64,000 nucleotides of DNA from Sporosarcina ureae (GCF_002082015.1 NZ_CP015109.1:1-64000), one strand, 5' to 3'. Shown: positions 35,678 to 45,365, counted from the first letter of the stretch. The notes: generated by a model not told the origin, from the letters alone. Numbers and translations are program-made.

Positions 35678-37157
35678 AGACAACCAATCACTCATTTTTG
35701 AACTTTCCAAACCTGGACGAATCGGTTATAGCTTACCTGAGTTAGATGTACCCGAAGTAGATGTTACGTCCATTTTGTCTCAAGGCGTAATTCGTACGGA
35801 AGAGGCGGAACTGCCAGAAGTATCGGAGTTGGACATTATGCGTCACTATACTGCATTGTCCAATCGTAACCATGGTGTCGATACAGGGTTCTATCCATTA
35901 GGTTCTTGTACAATGAAATACAACCCAAAAATTAACGAAGCGGTTGCCCGTTTCCCAGGATTTTCACGTGTTCACCCACTACAAGACGAATCTACTATAC
36001 AAGGTGCACTTGAAGTAGTATACGATCTGCAAGAGCATTTGGCTGAGATTACGGGTATGCCACAAGTCACATTGCAACCGGCAGCAGGCGCACATGGTGA
36101 ATGGACAGCTTTGATGATGATCCGTGCCTTCCACGAAGCGAACGGTGATACGCAGCGTACGAAAGTACTGGTCCCCGACTCTGCTCATGGAACAAACCCA
36201 GCCTCTGCGACGGTTGCTGGTTTTGATACAGTAACAGTTAAATCAAATGAAAAAGGCTTAGTAGATCTAGAAGATTTGAAATCAAAAGTAGGGCCTGATA
36301 CAGCTGCTTTGATGTTGACGAATCCGAATACGCTTGGACTTTTCGAAGAAGATATTCTAGAAATGGCAGCAGCGGTTCACGGAGTCGGCGGAAAGCTGTA
36401 TTACGACGGAGCAAACTTAAACGCAGTTATGTCAAAAGCACGTCCTGGCGACATGGGCTTCGATGCGGTTCACTTGAACTTGCATAAGACGTTCACAGGC
36501 CCTCACGGTGGTGGTGGACCAGGTTCCGGTCCGGTAGGCGTAACAGATGAACTAGCTGCATTCATGCCGAAACCTGTTGTTGAAAAAGTAGATGATCGTT
36601 ACCTATTGAACTATGACGTACCACATTCCATTGGTCGTGTAAAACCGTACTACGGTAATTTTGGTATTTACCTACGTGCCTATACGTATATTCGTTCAAT
36701 GGGTCCAGACGGCTTAAAAGCTGTAACGGAATATGCAGTACTCAATGCGAACTATATGATGCGTCGTCTAGCGTCATATTTCGATTTGCCATATACACAG
36801 CATTGTAAACATGAGTTTGTTTTATCTGGTCGTCGTCAGAAGAAACTTGGCGTACGGACACTCGATATGGCGAAGCGTTTGCTAGACTTTGGCTACCATC
36901 CACCAACAATCTATTTCCCTTTGAATGTGGAGGAGGCTATGATGATCGAGCCGACAGAAACAGAATCAAAGGAAACATTGGATAACTTCATTGAAGCTAT
37001 GATTCAAATTGCCAAAGAAGTAGAGGATAATCCTGAAATTGTTCAAGAAGCACCACACACAACAGTCATCGGTCGTTTAGATGAAACAAAGGCAGCACGT
37101 AAGCCTGTATTGCGTTATGTAAAAGAACAATCAGCAGTAGAAGAAACCGTACAATAA
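35670..37157 (+). CDS. gcvPB: glycine dehydrogenase (decarboxylating) subunit 2
   Basis: 495 aa. PLP-binding subunit of the split P-protein. The PLP lysine is in [20 protein letters not shown] (about residue 272). [17 protein letters not shown] near the N-terminus and [13 protein letters not shown] are family signatures. Start set at the ATG at 35670 after GGAGG; it lies inside gcvPA. Together with gcvT it lets glycine feed one-carbon metabolism. The H-protein and lipoamide dehydrogenase are not in this window, but lipM at 49 kb helps lipoylate the H-protein. Confidence 0.96.
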   Translation: MHKDNQSLIFELSKPGRIGYSLPELDVPEVDVTSILSQGVIRTEEAELPEVSELDIMRHYTALSNRNHGVDTGFYPLGSCTMKYNPKINEAVARFPGFSRVHPLQDESTIQGALEVVYDLQEHLAEITGMPQVTLQPAAGAHGEWTALMMIRAFHEANGDTQRTKVLVPDSAHGTNPASATVAGFDTVTVKSNEKGLVDLEDLKSKVGPDTAALMLTNPNTLGLFEEDILEMAAAVHGVGGKLYYDGANLNAVMSKARPGDMGFDAVHLNLHKTFTGPHGGGGPGSGPVGVTDELAAFMPKPVVEKVDDRYLLNYDVPHSIGRVKPYYGNFGIYLRAYTYIRSMGPDGLKAVTEYAVLNANYMMRRLASYFDLPYTQHCKHEFVLSGRRQKKLGVRTLDMAKRLLDFGYHPPTIYFPLNVEEAMMIEPTETESKETLDNFIEAMIQIAKEVEDNPEIVQEAPHTTVIGRLDETKAARKPVLRYVKEQSAVEETVQ

Positions 37158-37172
37158 TAAAATGATTTGATA

Positions 37173-37202
37173 AAGGCACCGCTAATAGCTAGCGGTGCCT
37201 TT
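37173..37202 (+). terminator. terminator of the gcv operon
   Basis: The stem AAAGGCACCGCTA / TAGCGGTGCCTTT with a 5-nt loop is followed by a short T run. Confidence 0.85.
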
Positions 37203-37553
37203 TGATGTGTAGAATATGTGAGTAATCTAGAAATCCACACGTCATACATAGCATATATGGAGAATAATATAGTAGGAAGGGGTAGATCGTTGAAAAGAAA
37301 TAACTGTTTATTCCATGTTTTACGCAATTCAGATGGACATAACCAGGTTACTAAACGTGAGTGTTTTCCGAGAACTACACAATTAAGAAAGGCATTGACT
37401 ATTATGGGAAAGCAATCAAATATATTATATATAACCCCATCCAGTCGCTGTATCGACGATAGGAAAACATCATCAGCATGCAGCGAATGAGAGTTACATA
37501 TTGAAATCACCAGGAATAAAACTAGTACTATACACAGTCTTGTAAAATTAGAA
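37203..37553. other. intergenic stretch without a supported gene
   Basis: AT-rich, with one weak open frame (37218-37490) that has no family features and poor codon pattern. I see no RNA gene or repeat here. Confidence 0.5.
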
Positions 37554-37568
37554 TCGTATATTATACGA
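37554..37568. promoter_or_regulatory. 15-bp palindrome, possible operator
   Basis: TCGTATATTATACGA is a perfect 7-1-7 palindrome, 30 bp upstream of a good sigma-A promoter. It could bind a dimeric repressor or activator; the protein is unknown. Confidence 0.4.
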
Positions 37569-37597
37569 TAAACAAATGTTCATTGTCAACCATAAAT

Positions 37598-37626
37598 TTG
37601 AGAAATTTCTGATTATGTGTTATACT
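37598..37626 (+). promoter_or_regulatory. sigma-A promoter
   Basis: TTGAGA and TATACT are separated by 17 bp, and the -10 is also extended by TG (TGT-TATACT). Expected transcript start near 37633. Confidence 0.65.
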
Positions 37627-37632
37627 GTATAA

Positions 37633-37705
37633 GTACAAGTAAACAGGACGGCAAGTAACAATCCTGCGCAGCTTATTCCGGACGGGAATGAAGGGCGCAT
37701 TTTTT
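37633..37705 (+). ncRNA. short structured RNA or attenuator leader with terminator
   Basis: About 73 nt between a strong promoter and an intrinsic terminator. The terminator stem TGCGC/GCGCA (37665-37669, 37695-37699) encloses a second paired block (TTATTCC with GGGAATGAA) and is followed by six Ts. A 5' hairpin CAGGA/TCCTG (37644-37648, 37662-37666) shares two bases with the terminator stem, so the two could exclude each other. The next gene starts 116 nt downstream. It could be a small RNA or a leader controlling that gene. I could not match it to a known riboswitch class. Confidence 0.5.
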
Positions 37706-37820
37706 GAAATTTAAAAAATGGATTGTTTCCCTTCAGTAAAATGAAGTGTAGAACCTCACATTGTTTTAATCAGTTAACTGTTAGAATTTGATCAAAGAAT
37801 TTATAGGAGGAGATTTTCTA

Positions 37821-38657
37821 GTGAACTTAATTAATGAAGAAATTACTCATAACGTGTTTGGTGAAGGTAATATTGTTGAACACGAGGAGTCATTCATCAC
37901 GGTTGATTTCAATAAAAACCTTAAAAGGTTTGTCTATCCCGATGCATTTGAGAACTTTATTACGTTAAACAATCGGAGCATGGCAGAGTCTTTAGAAAAG
38001 GTTTTTGTGGAAAGAAAAGCAGAAGAGAAAATTCTGGAAAAGAAGCGGAAAGAAGAAAAGGCTATCCAGGTGTTAGAACAGCAACGTAGAGAAATATTAA
38101 AAAACCATAAAATTCACGAAAGTTCACAGATTGTTTTCTGGTTAGATCAGGAAAGACAGTCAGATGTGTTTACTGATTGGGAAGTATCGACTGGAAGCAT
38201 TCAAAGCGGGAAGAATAAAGGTTTACCTAACCCAGTAACTCGTTTGCGTCCAAACAGTGCAGGTGTTTTAACAGTAAGAACTCCTGATCAAAAAGAAACC
38301 GAAAGAACGATTCGAGGTCTCTTTATGGTTGATGATACATTTACTGGAAGCATTAGCGAGGATGGATTGGTTCCTACCCACCCTAAATACAGAATTCAAC
38401 TTACAGAAGAAGAAGCTGAGAAAATGCTTTTCTGGAATTACTATAAAAACAAAAACTATCCAGACCGTACTTCATGGAATTCGGGTACATTCCGTTACTT
38501 TGATAACATTTGGACTGCTCAAATTTTACAAGATATCATCGCTTTAAAGGCTGATGAAGAACAGATCAAAGAAGCGGAAGAATTCATGGACTATTTCTGT
38601 AAATTGAATGCGATTGATATAAATAATATCCCGGAAGCAGAAGGCGCGTTACGTTAA
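37821..38657 (+). CDS. uncharacterised protein with N-terminal SH3-like module
   Basis: 278 aa, soluble. The N-terminal part (EITHNVFGEGNIVEHEESFI, about residues 6-50) resembles the short SH3-like module found beside helicase-type and other Firmicute proteins (pattern H-x2-FG-x-G ... V-x-F). A charged coiled coil (about 60-105, RKAEEKILEKKRKEEKAIQ) follows. The C-terminal domain of about 165 residues has conserved-looking blocks FWLDQERQSDVFTDWEVSTG, SGTFRYFDN and AQILQDIIAL. It starts at GTG with AGGAGGAGA upstream. I do not recognise a function. It follows a short structured RNA and begins the accessory block. Confidence 0.75.
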   Translation: MNLINEEITHNVFGEGNIVEHEESFITVDFNKNLKRFVYPDAFENFITLNNRSMAESLEKVFVERKAEEKILEKKRKEEKAIQVLEQQRREILKNHKIHESSQIVFWLDQERQSDVFTDWEVSTGSIQSGKNKGLPNPVTRLRPNSAGVLTVRTPDQKETERTIRGLFMVDDTFTGSISEDGLVPTHPKYRIQLTEEEAEKMLFWNYYKNKNYPDRTSWNSGTFRYFDNIWTAQILQDIIALKADEEQIKEAEEFMDYFCKLNAIDINNIPEAEGALR

Positions 38658-38712
38658 CAAGTGGAAAGCCTTTTGCGGAAGTGTGTTACAAAGTTGTTCA
38701 TTACACTGTAAG

Positions 38713-38761
38713 CTGCCAGGTACGAGCACATGATGACTGTGTTGGTACCTGGCAGTTTTTT
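38713..38761 (+). terminator. terminator
   Basis: The 11-bp perfect stem CTGCCAGGTAC / GTACCTGGCAG with inner pairing CAC/GTG is followed by seven Ts. Confidence 0.85.
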
Positions 38762-38936
38762 GTTTATTTCTGGATGTACTCATGATTTTTATTCAGGAAG
38801 ATTTGTGATGCTTGACTACTTTCTTAGTAGATTTCATTTTAAATGTTTGAGTCCATATTATATAATTCATTAGATTGGACAAAAATAGTACTAGCGAAAT
38901 GAATACATAGAATTGAATATCATGGTAAAGGAATGA

Positions 38937-39929
38937 ATGAATATGAGAGAAACTGTAACAGCGATGGATGTCGCTAAGTTGGCAGGCGTTTCACAATCGT
39001 CTGTTTCACGGGTATATTTTGAGGGTGCATCTGTTTCCGATAAGACAAGGAAACGGGTTCTTGAGGCAGCGGCAGAGCTCGGCTATCGTCCCAATGTATA
39101 CGCGAGAAGTTTAATCACAAACCAAACTGAAATTATTGGCCTTGTAATGAAGAGTGTTCAGAATCCATTTTACGCACACGTATTGAACCGATTTAGTTCG
39201 ATTTTCAAACAGCAAGGGTATAGTATTTTATTTGTCTCAACTACTAATGATGAGATACAAGACGAGGATGTTGAAACATTACTGAATTATCATGTGGCGG
39301 GCGTAATTGTGACTGATGCTACGATTTCTGAAAAAGTTGGAAATGAGTTCAAAAAGAATCACATACCTTTAGTCTTCTTTAATAGAAAGCCTCATACGGA
39401 CGTGTTTCATTCAGTAAGTTGCAATAATTTAGAAGCAGGACGCTCTATTGCGCACTTTTTAGTATCTTCAGGATCTACGGAACTAGTATTGGTCACCGGG
39501 AACGAAGATACCTCTACAAGTATCGAACGTAAAAAAGGTTTTTGTGAAGTACTCGATCAGCAAAACATTACGTATCGTACGTACAATTCAAACTATACGT
39601 ATGAAGGTGGGTACGACACAGCCATCGCATTGCTTAAAGAAAATCAATTACCATCTGCAATTTTTGTGGCGAACGATATCATGGCACTTGGAGTATTAGA
39701 TGCTCTCCGTAAGTATGAAATTCGCATACCCGAACATACTAGGGTTGTTGGATTTGATAACATCGGCATGGCTTCTTGGCCTGCTTACGATTTGACGACA
39801 TGGGAGCAACCAATCGAAGAAATGATTGAGGCAACAGTAACGTATTTGATGGAAGAAATGACATCTTATACAGGATTTGTTCAAACTATTGAAGTGGACG
39901 GGAAATTGATGGAAAGAGAAACAACATAA
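38937..39929 (+). CDS. LacI-family transcriptional regulator
   Basis: 330 aa. The N-terminal LacI helix-turn-helix and hinge are TAMDVAKLAGVSQSSVSRVY and YRPNVYARSL (residues about 8-62). A periplasmic-binding-protein-like effector domain follows (EIIGLVMKSVQNPFYAHVL, FVANDIMALGVLDALRK, VVGFDNIGMASW). It precedes a HisD-like dehydrogenase and a GntP permease on the same strand, with a perfect palindrome between. It is therefore the likely local regulator, sensing the substrate of that pathway. Two in-frame ATGs (38937, 38943) can serve as start. Confidence 0.92.
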   Translation: MNMRETVTAMDVAKLAGVSQSSVSRVYFEGASVSDKTRKRVLEAAAELGYRPNVYARSLITNQTEIIGLVMKSVQNPFYAHVLNRFSSIFKQQGYSILFVSTTNDEIQDEDVETLLNYHVAGVIVTDATISEKVGNEFKKNHIPLVFFNRKPHTDVFHSVSCNNLEAGRSIAHFLVSSGSTELVLVTGNEDTSTSIERKKGFCEVLDQQNITYRTYNSNYTYEGGYDTAIALLKENQLPSAIFVANDIMALGVLDALRKYEIRIPEHTRVVGFDNIGMASWPAYDLTTWEQPIEEMIEATVTYLMEEMTSYTGFVQTIEVDGKLMERETT

Positions 39930-39980
39930 AGTTGTTGACTTTGATGAATATTTAGACTAGTATTTTCACGTAGAGTCTAT

Positions 39981-39994
39981 TGCATACGTATGCA
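39981..39994. promoter_or_regulatory. LacI-type operator palindrome
   Basis: TGCATACGTATGCA is a perfect 14-bp palindrome with the central CG typical of LacI-family operators. It lies between the regulator and the dehydrogenase gene it probably controls. A second LacI-like half-site (AAGCGGTT) occurs near 40058. Confidence 0.6.
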
Positions 39995-40081
39995 GAGTGA
40001 AAACTACTCTGGTATTCCAACTATTTATGAAATGAGTATGCAAATCAATCAGAATGTAAGCGGTTAAAAATAGGAGGCGTA

Positions 40082-41362
40082 ATGATGGTAAAAGTAATTA
40101 AAGCAGGTAAATCACAAGAAGAAGTAGCAGCAAACGACACGAAGGTATCCGAAATTGTTTCTGGTGCATTACAAGATATAGAAACTCGTGGAGATCAAGC
40201 AGTCCGTGAACTTTCCGAGAAATTCGATAAGTGGACTCCAGAATCCTTCAGACTTAGTGAATCAGAAATAAAAGAAATTGTGGCGCAAGTGCCAGATAGT
40301 GTCATCGAAGACATTAAATTTGCACAGACGAATATTAAAGCGTTTGCAGAAGCGCAGCTTGCTTCATTGCACGATGTAGAAGTAGAAAATATTCCTGGTG
40401 TAGTTCTTGGACATAAAAATATCCCCGTAAACAGCGTAGGTTGTTACATCCCAGGTGGGCGCTATCCGATGGTAGCATCTGCGCATATGAGTGTGTTGAC
40501 TGCAAAGGTTGCAGGAGTGAAACGGGTTATTGCCTGCACACCACCCATCAACGGTGAAATTCCGAAAGCGACTATTGCAGCAATGTATTTAGCAGGAGCA
40601 GATGAAATTTATTTACTTGGCGGCATTCAGGCGATGGGGGCAATGGCTATCGGAACAGAAACCATTGAATCGGTCGATATGATTGTCGGACCTGGTAATG
40701 CATTTGTTGCCGAAGCGAAGCGTCAATTGTACGGCCGTGTAGGAATTGATTTATTTGCTGGTCCGACAGAGACATTAGTTGTAGCAGACCATACAGCAGA
40801 TGCGGAAATGATCGCAATTGATCTTCTTGGACAAGGAGAGCATGGACCGACATCCCCTGGAGCGTTGATTACGACTTCTGAAGAACTTGCGTACGAAACC
40901 ATTAAAGAAATCGTACGTCAGTTGGAAACACTTCCAACAGCGGACGTAGCCAGTGTGTCATGGGAAGATTATGGTCAAATTTTAGTCGTGGATTCAATTG
41001 AAGAGGCACGAATTGAAGCGGACCGTTTAGCATTCGAACACGTGGAGATTTTAACAGAGAATCCTGATTACTTCCTCGAACACATGACAAACTACGGCTG
41101 CCTGTTCTTGGGGCCAGAGACGAATGTTGCTTACGGAGATAAAGTAATTGGTACAAACCATACATTGCCCACTAAGGGAGCAGCTCGTTACACAGGTGGA
41201 TTATGGGTCGGTAAATTCATTAAAACGGTTACTTATCAGAAAGTTACTCCTGAAGCCTCTGCATATATCGGTGAGTACGCAGCGCGACTTTGTCTACTAG
41301 AGAACTTTGAAGGGCATGCTCGACAAGCACAACTTCGAGTAGATCGATATGGCAAAAAGTAA
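40082..41362 (+). CDS. HisD-family dehydrogenase (sulfopropanediol 3-dehydrogenase-like clade)
   Basis: 426 aa. NAD-dependent, zinc-containing dehydrogenase of the histidinol dehydrogenase family, but probably not HisD itself: no other his genes are near, and it pairs with a regulator and a permease. Family features: [44 protein letters not shown], the Zn ligands in LLGQGEHGP, catalytic Glu-His in FEHVEIL, and [14 protein letters not shown]. The wording of these blocks is closest to what I recall of HpsN, which oxidises dihydroxypropanesulfonate to sulfolactate. The substrate is therefore a hydroxylated small molecule, identity inferred only. Ribosome binding site TAGGAGG. Confidence 0.85.
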   Translation: MMVKVIKAGKSQEEVAANDTKVSEIVSGALQDIETRGDQAVRELSEKFDKWTPESFRLSESEIKEIVAQVPDSVIEDIKFAQTNIKAFAEAQLASLHDVEVENIPGVVLGHKNIPVNSVGCYIPGGRYPMVASAHMSVLTAKVAGVKRVIACTPPINGEIPKATIAAMYLAGADEIYLLGGIQAMGAMAIGTETIESVDMIVGPGNAFVAEAKRQLYGRVGIDLFAGPTETLVVADHTADAEMIAIDLLGQGEHGPTSPGALITTSEELAYETIKEIVRQLETLPTADVASVSWEDYGQILVVDSIEEARIEADRLAFEHVEILTENPDYFLEHMTNYGCLFLGPETNVAYGDKVIGTNHTLPTKGAARYTGGLWVGKFIKTVTYQKVTPEASAYIGEYAARLCLLENFEGHARQAQLRVDRYGKK

Positions 41363-41399
41363 AGCAAGTTTGGCGGCAAGGTAATTAGGAGGAATGACT

Positions 41400-42716
41400 A
41401 TGTTAGGGATGATCGGCCTTTTTGGGGGACTTGCGATCTTAATCTTTTTGACAATGAAGGGAATGAACCTTCTCATTGCGGCGCCCATTACCGCATTATT
41501 TATAGCGATTATGAATGGCATCCCGCTTTTCCCACAGTTAGTAGAAGAAGGCGCAGTGAACTTCTTAACTAACTATATGGGTGGATTTACAGGATTTATC
41601 GCCTCTTGGTATTTAATGTTCTTAACGGGAGCGATATTCGGTAAGGTGATGGAAGACAGTGGCGGTGCGGATAGTATTTCGCAATGGATTGTCAGTAAAA
41701 TTGGTATGAAAAGAGCAGCCTTGGCGGTTGTCATCGCGTGTGCAGTGTTAACGTATGGCGGAGTAAGTTTGTTTGTAGTTGCGTTCTCGGTCTATCCGAT
41801 GGCGTTAAGTCTATTCAAACAAGCTGACTTGCCAAGAAGATTCATTCCAGCTGCACTCGCATTTGGTTCTACAACATTTACAATGACGTCTGCAGGATCT
41901 CCTGAAATCCAAAACTGGATTCCGATTGAGTTTCTTGGAACGAGCCCGTATGCAGGATGGGAAGTCAGTATTTTCGCAGCCATCTTCATGTTCTTGTTCG
42001 GTTATTGGTGGCTGAAGCGGATGATTTCAAAAGCCGTAGCCAAAGGGGAAAGGTTTGTTGCAAGGGATACAGATAAGGAAGTAGATAGGCAAAGGTCTCT
42101 TCCAAATCCGATACTGAGCATGATTCCATTAGTAGTAGTTCTTGGCATCACGTTATTACTACACAACTATCTTGGAACTTCCGCATTAATTATTTCTTTA
42201 ACCGGTGGTATATTGGCCACGTTTATTTTGAACAAAAAGTACTTTCAAAATTTTGGTCATGCAGTAGGAGAAGGTGCGATGGGCGCAGTCATTGCGATTG
42301 CCAATACAGCTGCGGTCGTTGGGTTTGGTGGAGTAGTAAAGGCGACACCGGCTTTTGATGCCGCAGTAAGTGTCATGACAGATATTCCAGGAAGCCCTCT
42401 GATCGGTGGAGCGCTAGCAGTAGCCGTTATCGCTGGTTTGACTGGATCATCTTCAGGTGGACAAGCCATCGCATTACCACTATTAGCACCACATTATTTG
42501 GACTTAGGTGTAGATCCAGAAGCACTGCATCGAACAGTAGCCATATCTTCAGGTTCGTTGGATTCACTTCCTCAAGGAGGATATGTTGTCACAACGATCC
42601 GATCTATTGCTGGTGAAACGCATAAAGATGCGTATCCGGCATTTGGAGCATTGTCTGTTGTCGTGCCTATACTAGGCGCAGCGGTAGCAGTCATTCTGTT
42701 TTCGATTGGACTATAA
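41400..42716 (+). CDS. GntP-family organic-acid/gluconate:H+ symporter-like permease
   Basis: 438 aa with about 12 membrane segments. GntP/ArsB-fold carrier with the Gly-rich turns GLTGSSSGGQAIALPLLAPHY near residue 345 and FTMTSAGSPEIQNWIP near 158. The ATG at 41400 sits 7 nt after TAGGAGG; an ATG at 41394 is too close. Members import gluconate, related sugar acids or hydroxy acids. Directly after the HisD-like dehydrogenase (about 40 bp) and closed by a terminator, it most likely brings in that enzyme's substrate. Confidence 0.9.
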   Translation: MLGMIGLFGGLAILIFLTMKGMNLLIAAPITALFIAIMNGIPLFPQLVEEGAVNFLTNYMGGFTGFIASWYLMFLTGAIFGKVMEDSGGADSISQWIVSKIGMKRAALAVVIACAVLTYGGVSLFVVAFSVYPMALSLFKQADLPRRFIPAALAFGSTTFTMTSAGSPEIQNWIPIEFLGTSPYAGWEVSIFAAIFMFLFGYWWLKRMISKAVAKGERFVARDTDKEVDRQRSLPNPILSMIPLVVVLGITLLLHNYLGTSALIISLTGGILATFILNKKYFQNFGHAVGEGAMGAVIAIANTAAVVGFGGVVKATPAFDAAVSVMTDIPGSPLIGGALAVAVIAGLTGSSSGGQAIALPLLAPHYLDLGVDPEALHRTVAISSGSLDSLPQGGYVVTTIRSIAGETHKDAYPAFGALSVVVPILGAAVAVILFSIGL

Positions 42717-42720
42717 AAAT

Positions 42721-42761
42721 GAAAACCCAACGAGCCGAATATCTGGCTCGTTGGGTTTCTA
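42721..42761 (+). terminator. terminator of the dehydrogenase/permease operon
   Basis: The stem AACCCAACGAGCC / GGCTCGTTGGGTT with an 8-nt loop is followed by a T-rich end. Confidence 0.85.
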
Positions 42762-43030
42762 AATTTCCCAGGTAATGAAAAGGAATAGATATAATGAAGA
42801 TGATAGGTATGCGTGTACAGAAGTAAGAATAATGGAAGATGTGTACTATCACTTCCCAAAGTTCAATCACTGAGGTATTGTTCAATGTACCGTCTCTGGA
42901 TAGATAACAGGAAGTTTTAAGCATTTGAAGATTCCAACACTGCAACAAAGATCAGAGGACGTCAACATCACATTATTGGCGTTATTCACTTATGACAGGT
43001 TGAAAGATGTGACAGTTGATTAGATAGAAA
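42762..43030. other. gene-free stretch
   Basis: No gene, promoter or RNA could be supported. Short frames are broken by stops and show no family features. It may be remnant sequence but I recognise none. Confidence 0.4.
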
Positions 43031-43078
43031 AATAAAGAAGGATCACTCTAAAAATGATGTGATCCTTCTTTATTTTTT
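43031..43078. terminator. bidirectional terminator-like hairpin
   Basis: The stem AATAAAGAAGGATCAC / GTGATCCTTCTTTATT with a 12-nt loop is followed by Ts. No supported gene ends directly upstream on the plus strand. Confidence 0.7.
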
Positions 43079-43130
43079 CTATTTGTTCTCAGTTCTGTTT
43101 CAAGAATAACAGTAAAATGATAAAAAAGTG

Positions 43131-43172
43131 CCAATCGCAAAGACGATTCTAGACTGTCTTTGTGATTGGCAT
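43131..43172 (-). terminator. terminator of the que operon
   Basis: TGCCAATCGCAAAGAC pairs with GTCTTTGTGATTGGCA (one mismatch). Read on the minus strand it follows queF and is succeeded by a T-rich tract. Confidence 0.75.
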
Positions 43173-43178
43173 TAAAAA

Positions 43179-43667
43179 TTATCTATTGTCTATCTTTTCG
43201 GGATATACATCATGTTGAAAAAGTCTTTCTTTAGCCATTTGTTCAAAATACGTTCCAGGTTTTCCGTAATTACAATACGGGTCAATGGAGATTCCACCGC
43301 GCGGAGTGAACTTGGCCCATACTTCTATGTATCTTGGCTCCATTAATTTAATTAAGTCTTTCATAATAAGGTTTGCACAATCTTCATGAAAACCTGGGTG
43401 ATTTCTGAAACTGAACATGTAAAGTTTCAATGATTTACTTTCTACCATTTTCACATCAGGAATATATGATATATATATCGTAGCAAAGTCCGGTTGTCCA
43501 GTGATTGGACAGAGGCTTGTGAATTCAGGAATATTAAATTTAACAAAGTAATCATTGTTTTGATGTTGATTCTCAAATGTTTCTAAAACGTCCGGATCAT
43601 ATTCGTAGTTATATTTTGTATGTTGATTTCCAAGTAAAGTAAGATTATGTTCACCTTTTATCGGCAT
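43179..43667 (-). CDS. queF: NADPH-dependent 7-cyano-7-deazaguanine reductase QueF
   Basis: 162 aa, unimodular QueF. Reduces preQ0 nitrile to preQ1 in queuosine synthesis. The active-site Cys is in [17 protein letters not shown] (about residue 53), and [20 protein letters not shown] is the QueF signature. C-terminal [16 protein letters not shown] is typical. It is the last gene of the queC-transporter-queF operon under a preQ1 riboswitch. QueD and QueE are not encoded nearby. Confidence 0.95.
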   Translation of the reverse strand: MPIKGEHNLTLLGNQHTKYNYEYDPDVLETFENQHQNNDYFVKFNIPEFTSLCPITGQPDFATIYISYIPDVKMVESKSLKLYMFSFRNHPGFHEDCANLIMKDLIKLMEPRYIEVWAKFTPRGGISIDPYCNYGKPGTYFEQMAKERLFQHDVYPEKIDNR

Positions 43668-43681
43668 ATTTCATTCTCCTT

Positions 43682-44236
43682 TTAATGTACTTCTGAAATG
43701 TTTGGTTCATATATATTTAGTTTCATCACGACTTGTCTAATTCCGCCTGCAACGATTAACTGCATCAAAACTTTTGCTACCCATTGCCCAAGTATTGCAT
43801 ATGGAACTAACTCCCACGGGACAAATTTAAGCCCAAGTGGACCAATGCCGATAATTACAAACAAACTAGAGTCTAAAAAACCAGCTACAATACCAGAAAA
43901 CAATACTCTCTTTACAAAAGGTAATTTAAAGCGCGTGTAAATTTCAGTATCTGCTGTTTCCGAAATAATAAAACTGAGCGTGCTGGCAAAAACAACCCAT
44001 AGTTGATCCCCTAGAGAATAACTTGTAAGAGCTGATAATAATAGGGCGACTCCAATTAATATGTATGTTCGATGTCTTCCAAATCTATTTTGGACCATAT
44101 CTCTCATCACAAGTGTTAAACCAATGAACAAGGTACCGTATGGAATAATTAGCGGACCGAGTTCAAGTGGTGCAAATCGAGCTGTAATTACGTTGGCAAG
44201 TATGATGGATAATAAGTAAATTGTTATTCGGATCAT
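43682..44236 (-). CDS. VUT/YhhQ-family queuosine-precursor transporter
   Basis: 184 aa with five to six membrane helices. Family features: N-terminal [11 protein letters not shown], the [11 protein letters not shown] segment (about residue 45-56), and the C-terminal [11 protein letters not shown] helix. The family imports queuosine precursors (preQ0/preQ1). Its position between queC and queF, with a 4-bp overlap to queC and a preQ1 riboswitch in front, supports precursor uptake. Confidence 0.85.
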   Translation of the reverse strand: MIRITIYLLSIILANVITARFAPLELGPLIIPYGTLFIGLTLVMRDMVQNRFGRHRTYILIGVALLLSALTSYSLGDQLWVVFASTLSFIISETADTEIYTRFKLPFVKRVLFSGIVAGFLDSSLFVIIGIGPLGLKFVPWELVPYAILGQWVAKVLMQLIVAGGIRQVVMKLNIYEPNISEVH

Positions 44237-44883
44237 GAGACGTGTTCTCCTTGTAGGTATCTCACTAGGCCATCATTTCGTAACTTGCAAGCAGGACATT
44301 CTTGGCAACCATCCGCCATCACACCGTTATAGCAAGTTAAGGTGTTTTCCTTTATATACTCTAGCCGACCCATTTGATCAGCCATTTCCCAAACTTCCGC
44401 TTTGTCTTTCCGCATCAAAGGTGTGATCAATTCAAAATTATAGTCCATCGCTAAATTTAATGTCGCATTTAAAGAACGAATAAACTCGTCTCGACAATCA
44501 GGATATCCGCTGAAATCTGTTTCGCTTACACCGGTAATAACAGCATGTGCCTCAACAGTTTTAGCATAGATTGCTGCAAACGAAAGAAATATATGGTTTC
44601 GCCCCTCCACAAACGTATTGGGTACTCTTCCTTCTTCTGCCTCAATTTGCAGGTCGTTTCTGGTCAGGGCGTTCGAAGTTAATTGATTGAGAACGTCCAT
44701 CTGAATTATTTTTTGTTTAACACCTAAGTCTTTCGCGATTTTTGTAGCACAATCAACTTCTACCTTATGTCTTTGTCCATACAAAAACGTGACGGTTTCT
44801 ACTTCGTCGAATTCTTCCATTGCCCATAATAGGCAAGTGGTAGAATCCTGTCCGCCACTAAATACTACAACTGCTTTTTTCAT
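44233..44883 (-). CDS. queC: 7-cyano-7-deazaguanine synthase QueC
   Basis: 216 aa. ATP-dependent formation of preQ0 from 7-carboxy-7-deazaguanine. PP-loop [13 protein letters not shown] (about residue 6), [17 protein letters not shown], and the C-terminal zinc site with [19 protein letters not shown] (four Cys). It starts just after a preQ1-I riboswitch that covers its ribosome binding site (CGGAGG). First gene of the operon. Confidence 0.95.
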   Translation of the reverse strand: MKKAVVVFSGGQDSTTCLLWAMEEFDEVETVTFLYGQRHKVEVDCATKIAKDLGVKQKIIQMDVLNQLTSNALTRNDLQIEAEEGRVPNTFVEGRNHIFLSFAAIYAKTVEAHAVITGVSETDFSGYPDCRDEFIRSLNATLNLAMDYNFELITPLMRKDKAEVWEMADQMGRLEYIKENTLTCYNGVMADGCQECPACKLRNDGLVRYLQGEHVS

Positions 44884-44890
44884 TCTACAT

Positions 44891-44937
44891 TCCTCCGTAG
44901 TTTTGTTTTTAGAGGGGATGGTTACGAACCCTCTATA
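44891..44937 (-). ncRNA. preQ1 class I riboswitch
   Basis: On the minus strand: AGAGGGTTCG loop, a CCCCTCT arm closing the stem, an A-rich tail (AAAAACAAAACTA) and then CGGAGG. This is the H-type pseudoknot layout of preQ1-I. The tail and ribosome binding site of queC are part of it, so control is most likely translational. Confidence 0.85.
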
Positions 44938-44939
44938 AT

Positions 44940-45356
44940 AATCTTAGAATCTTAACTACATATCCCTAAGACACTTATGATTATTAGTAGTTATAATATA
45001 CACTTGAACGGTATATTTCACAAGTAGACTGAGAGCTCTGACTATTCCTGGTATCTTTCATAACATGTGATTAGAGATGAAGCTATAGTAATGTTTGATC
45101 ACATTTTTATAAATGCAATAAGAAGGAAAACAGTTTACAATTAGAAAAATGATTTTTCGCTGTACTTGTATACTACAAAGGCATATGTTTAATAAAGATG
45201 TCAGCGGGACGACAGCGTTATTCCTTTCAATAAATATAATATGGGATACGAGTGCCTCAATCAGTAAATGCTTGGGAGTATTTGGTCAGTTGCATGTTAA
45301 TTGAGAAATCATCCTGGACTAGGAGTAAATGAACAGAAAATACTTGTCAGAATGGA
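44940..45356. other. gene-free stretch between queC and the DUF1801 gene
   Basis: It must contain the queC promoter on the minus strand next to 44940. Beyond that I see no gene, RNA or repeat I can support. Confidence 0.4.
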
Positions 45357-45365
45357 GTGTACGTG

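Noticed and set aside
37218-37490. 90-codon plus-strand open frame
   Set aside because: No family features and unlike neighbouring codon use. A TTG with GGAAGGGG upstream at 37291 exists, but the peptide looks random.
40082-41362. Histidinol dehydrogenase of histidine biosynthesis
   Set aside because: No other his genes nearby, a catabolic-type neighbourhood, and motif wording closer to the sulfopropanediol dehydrogenase branch.
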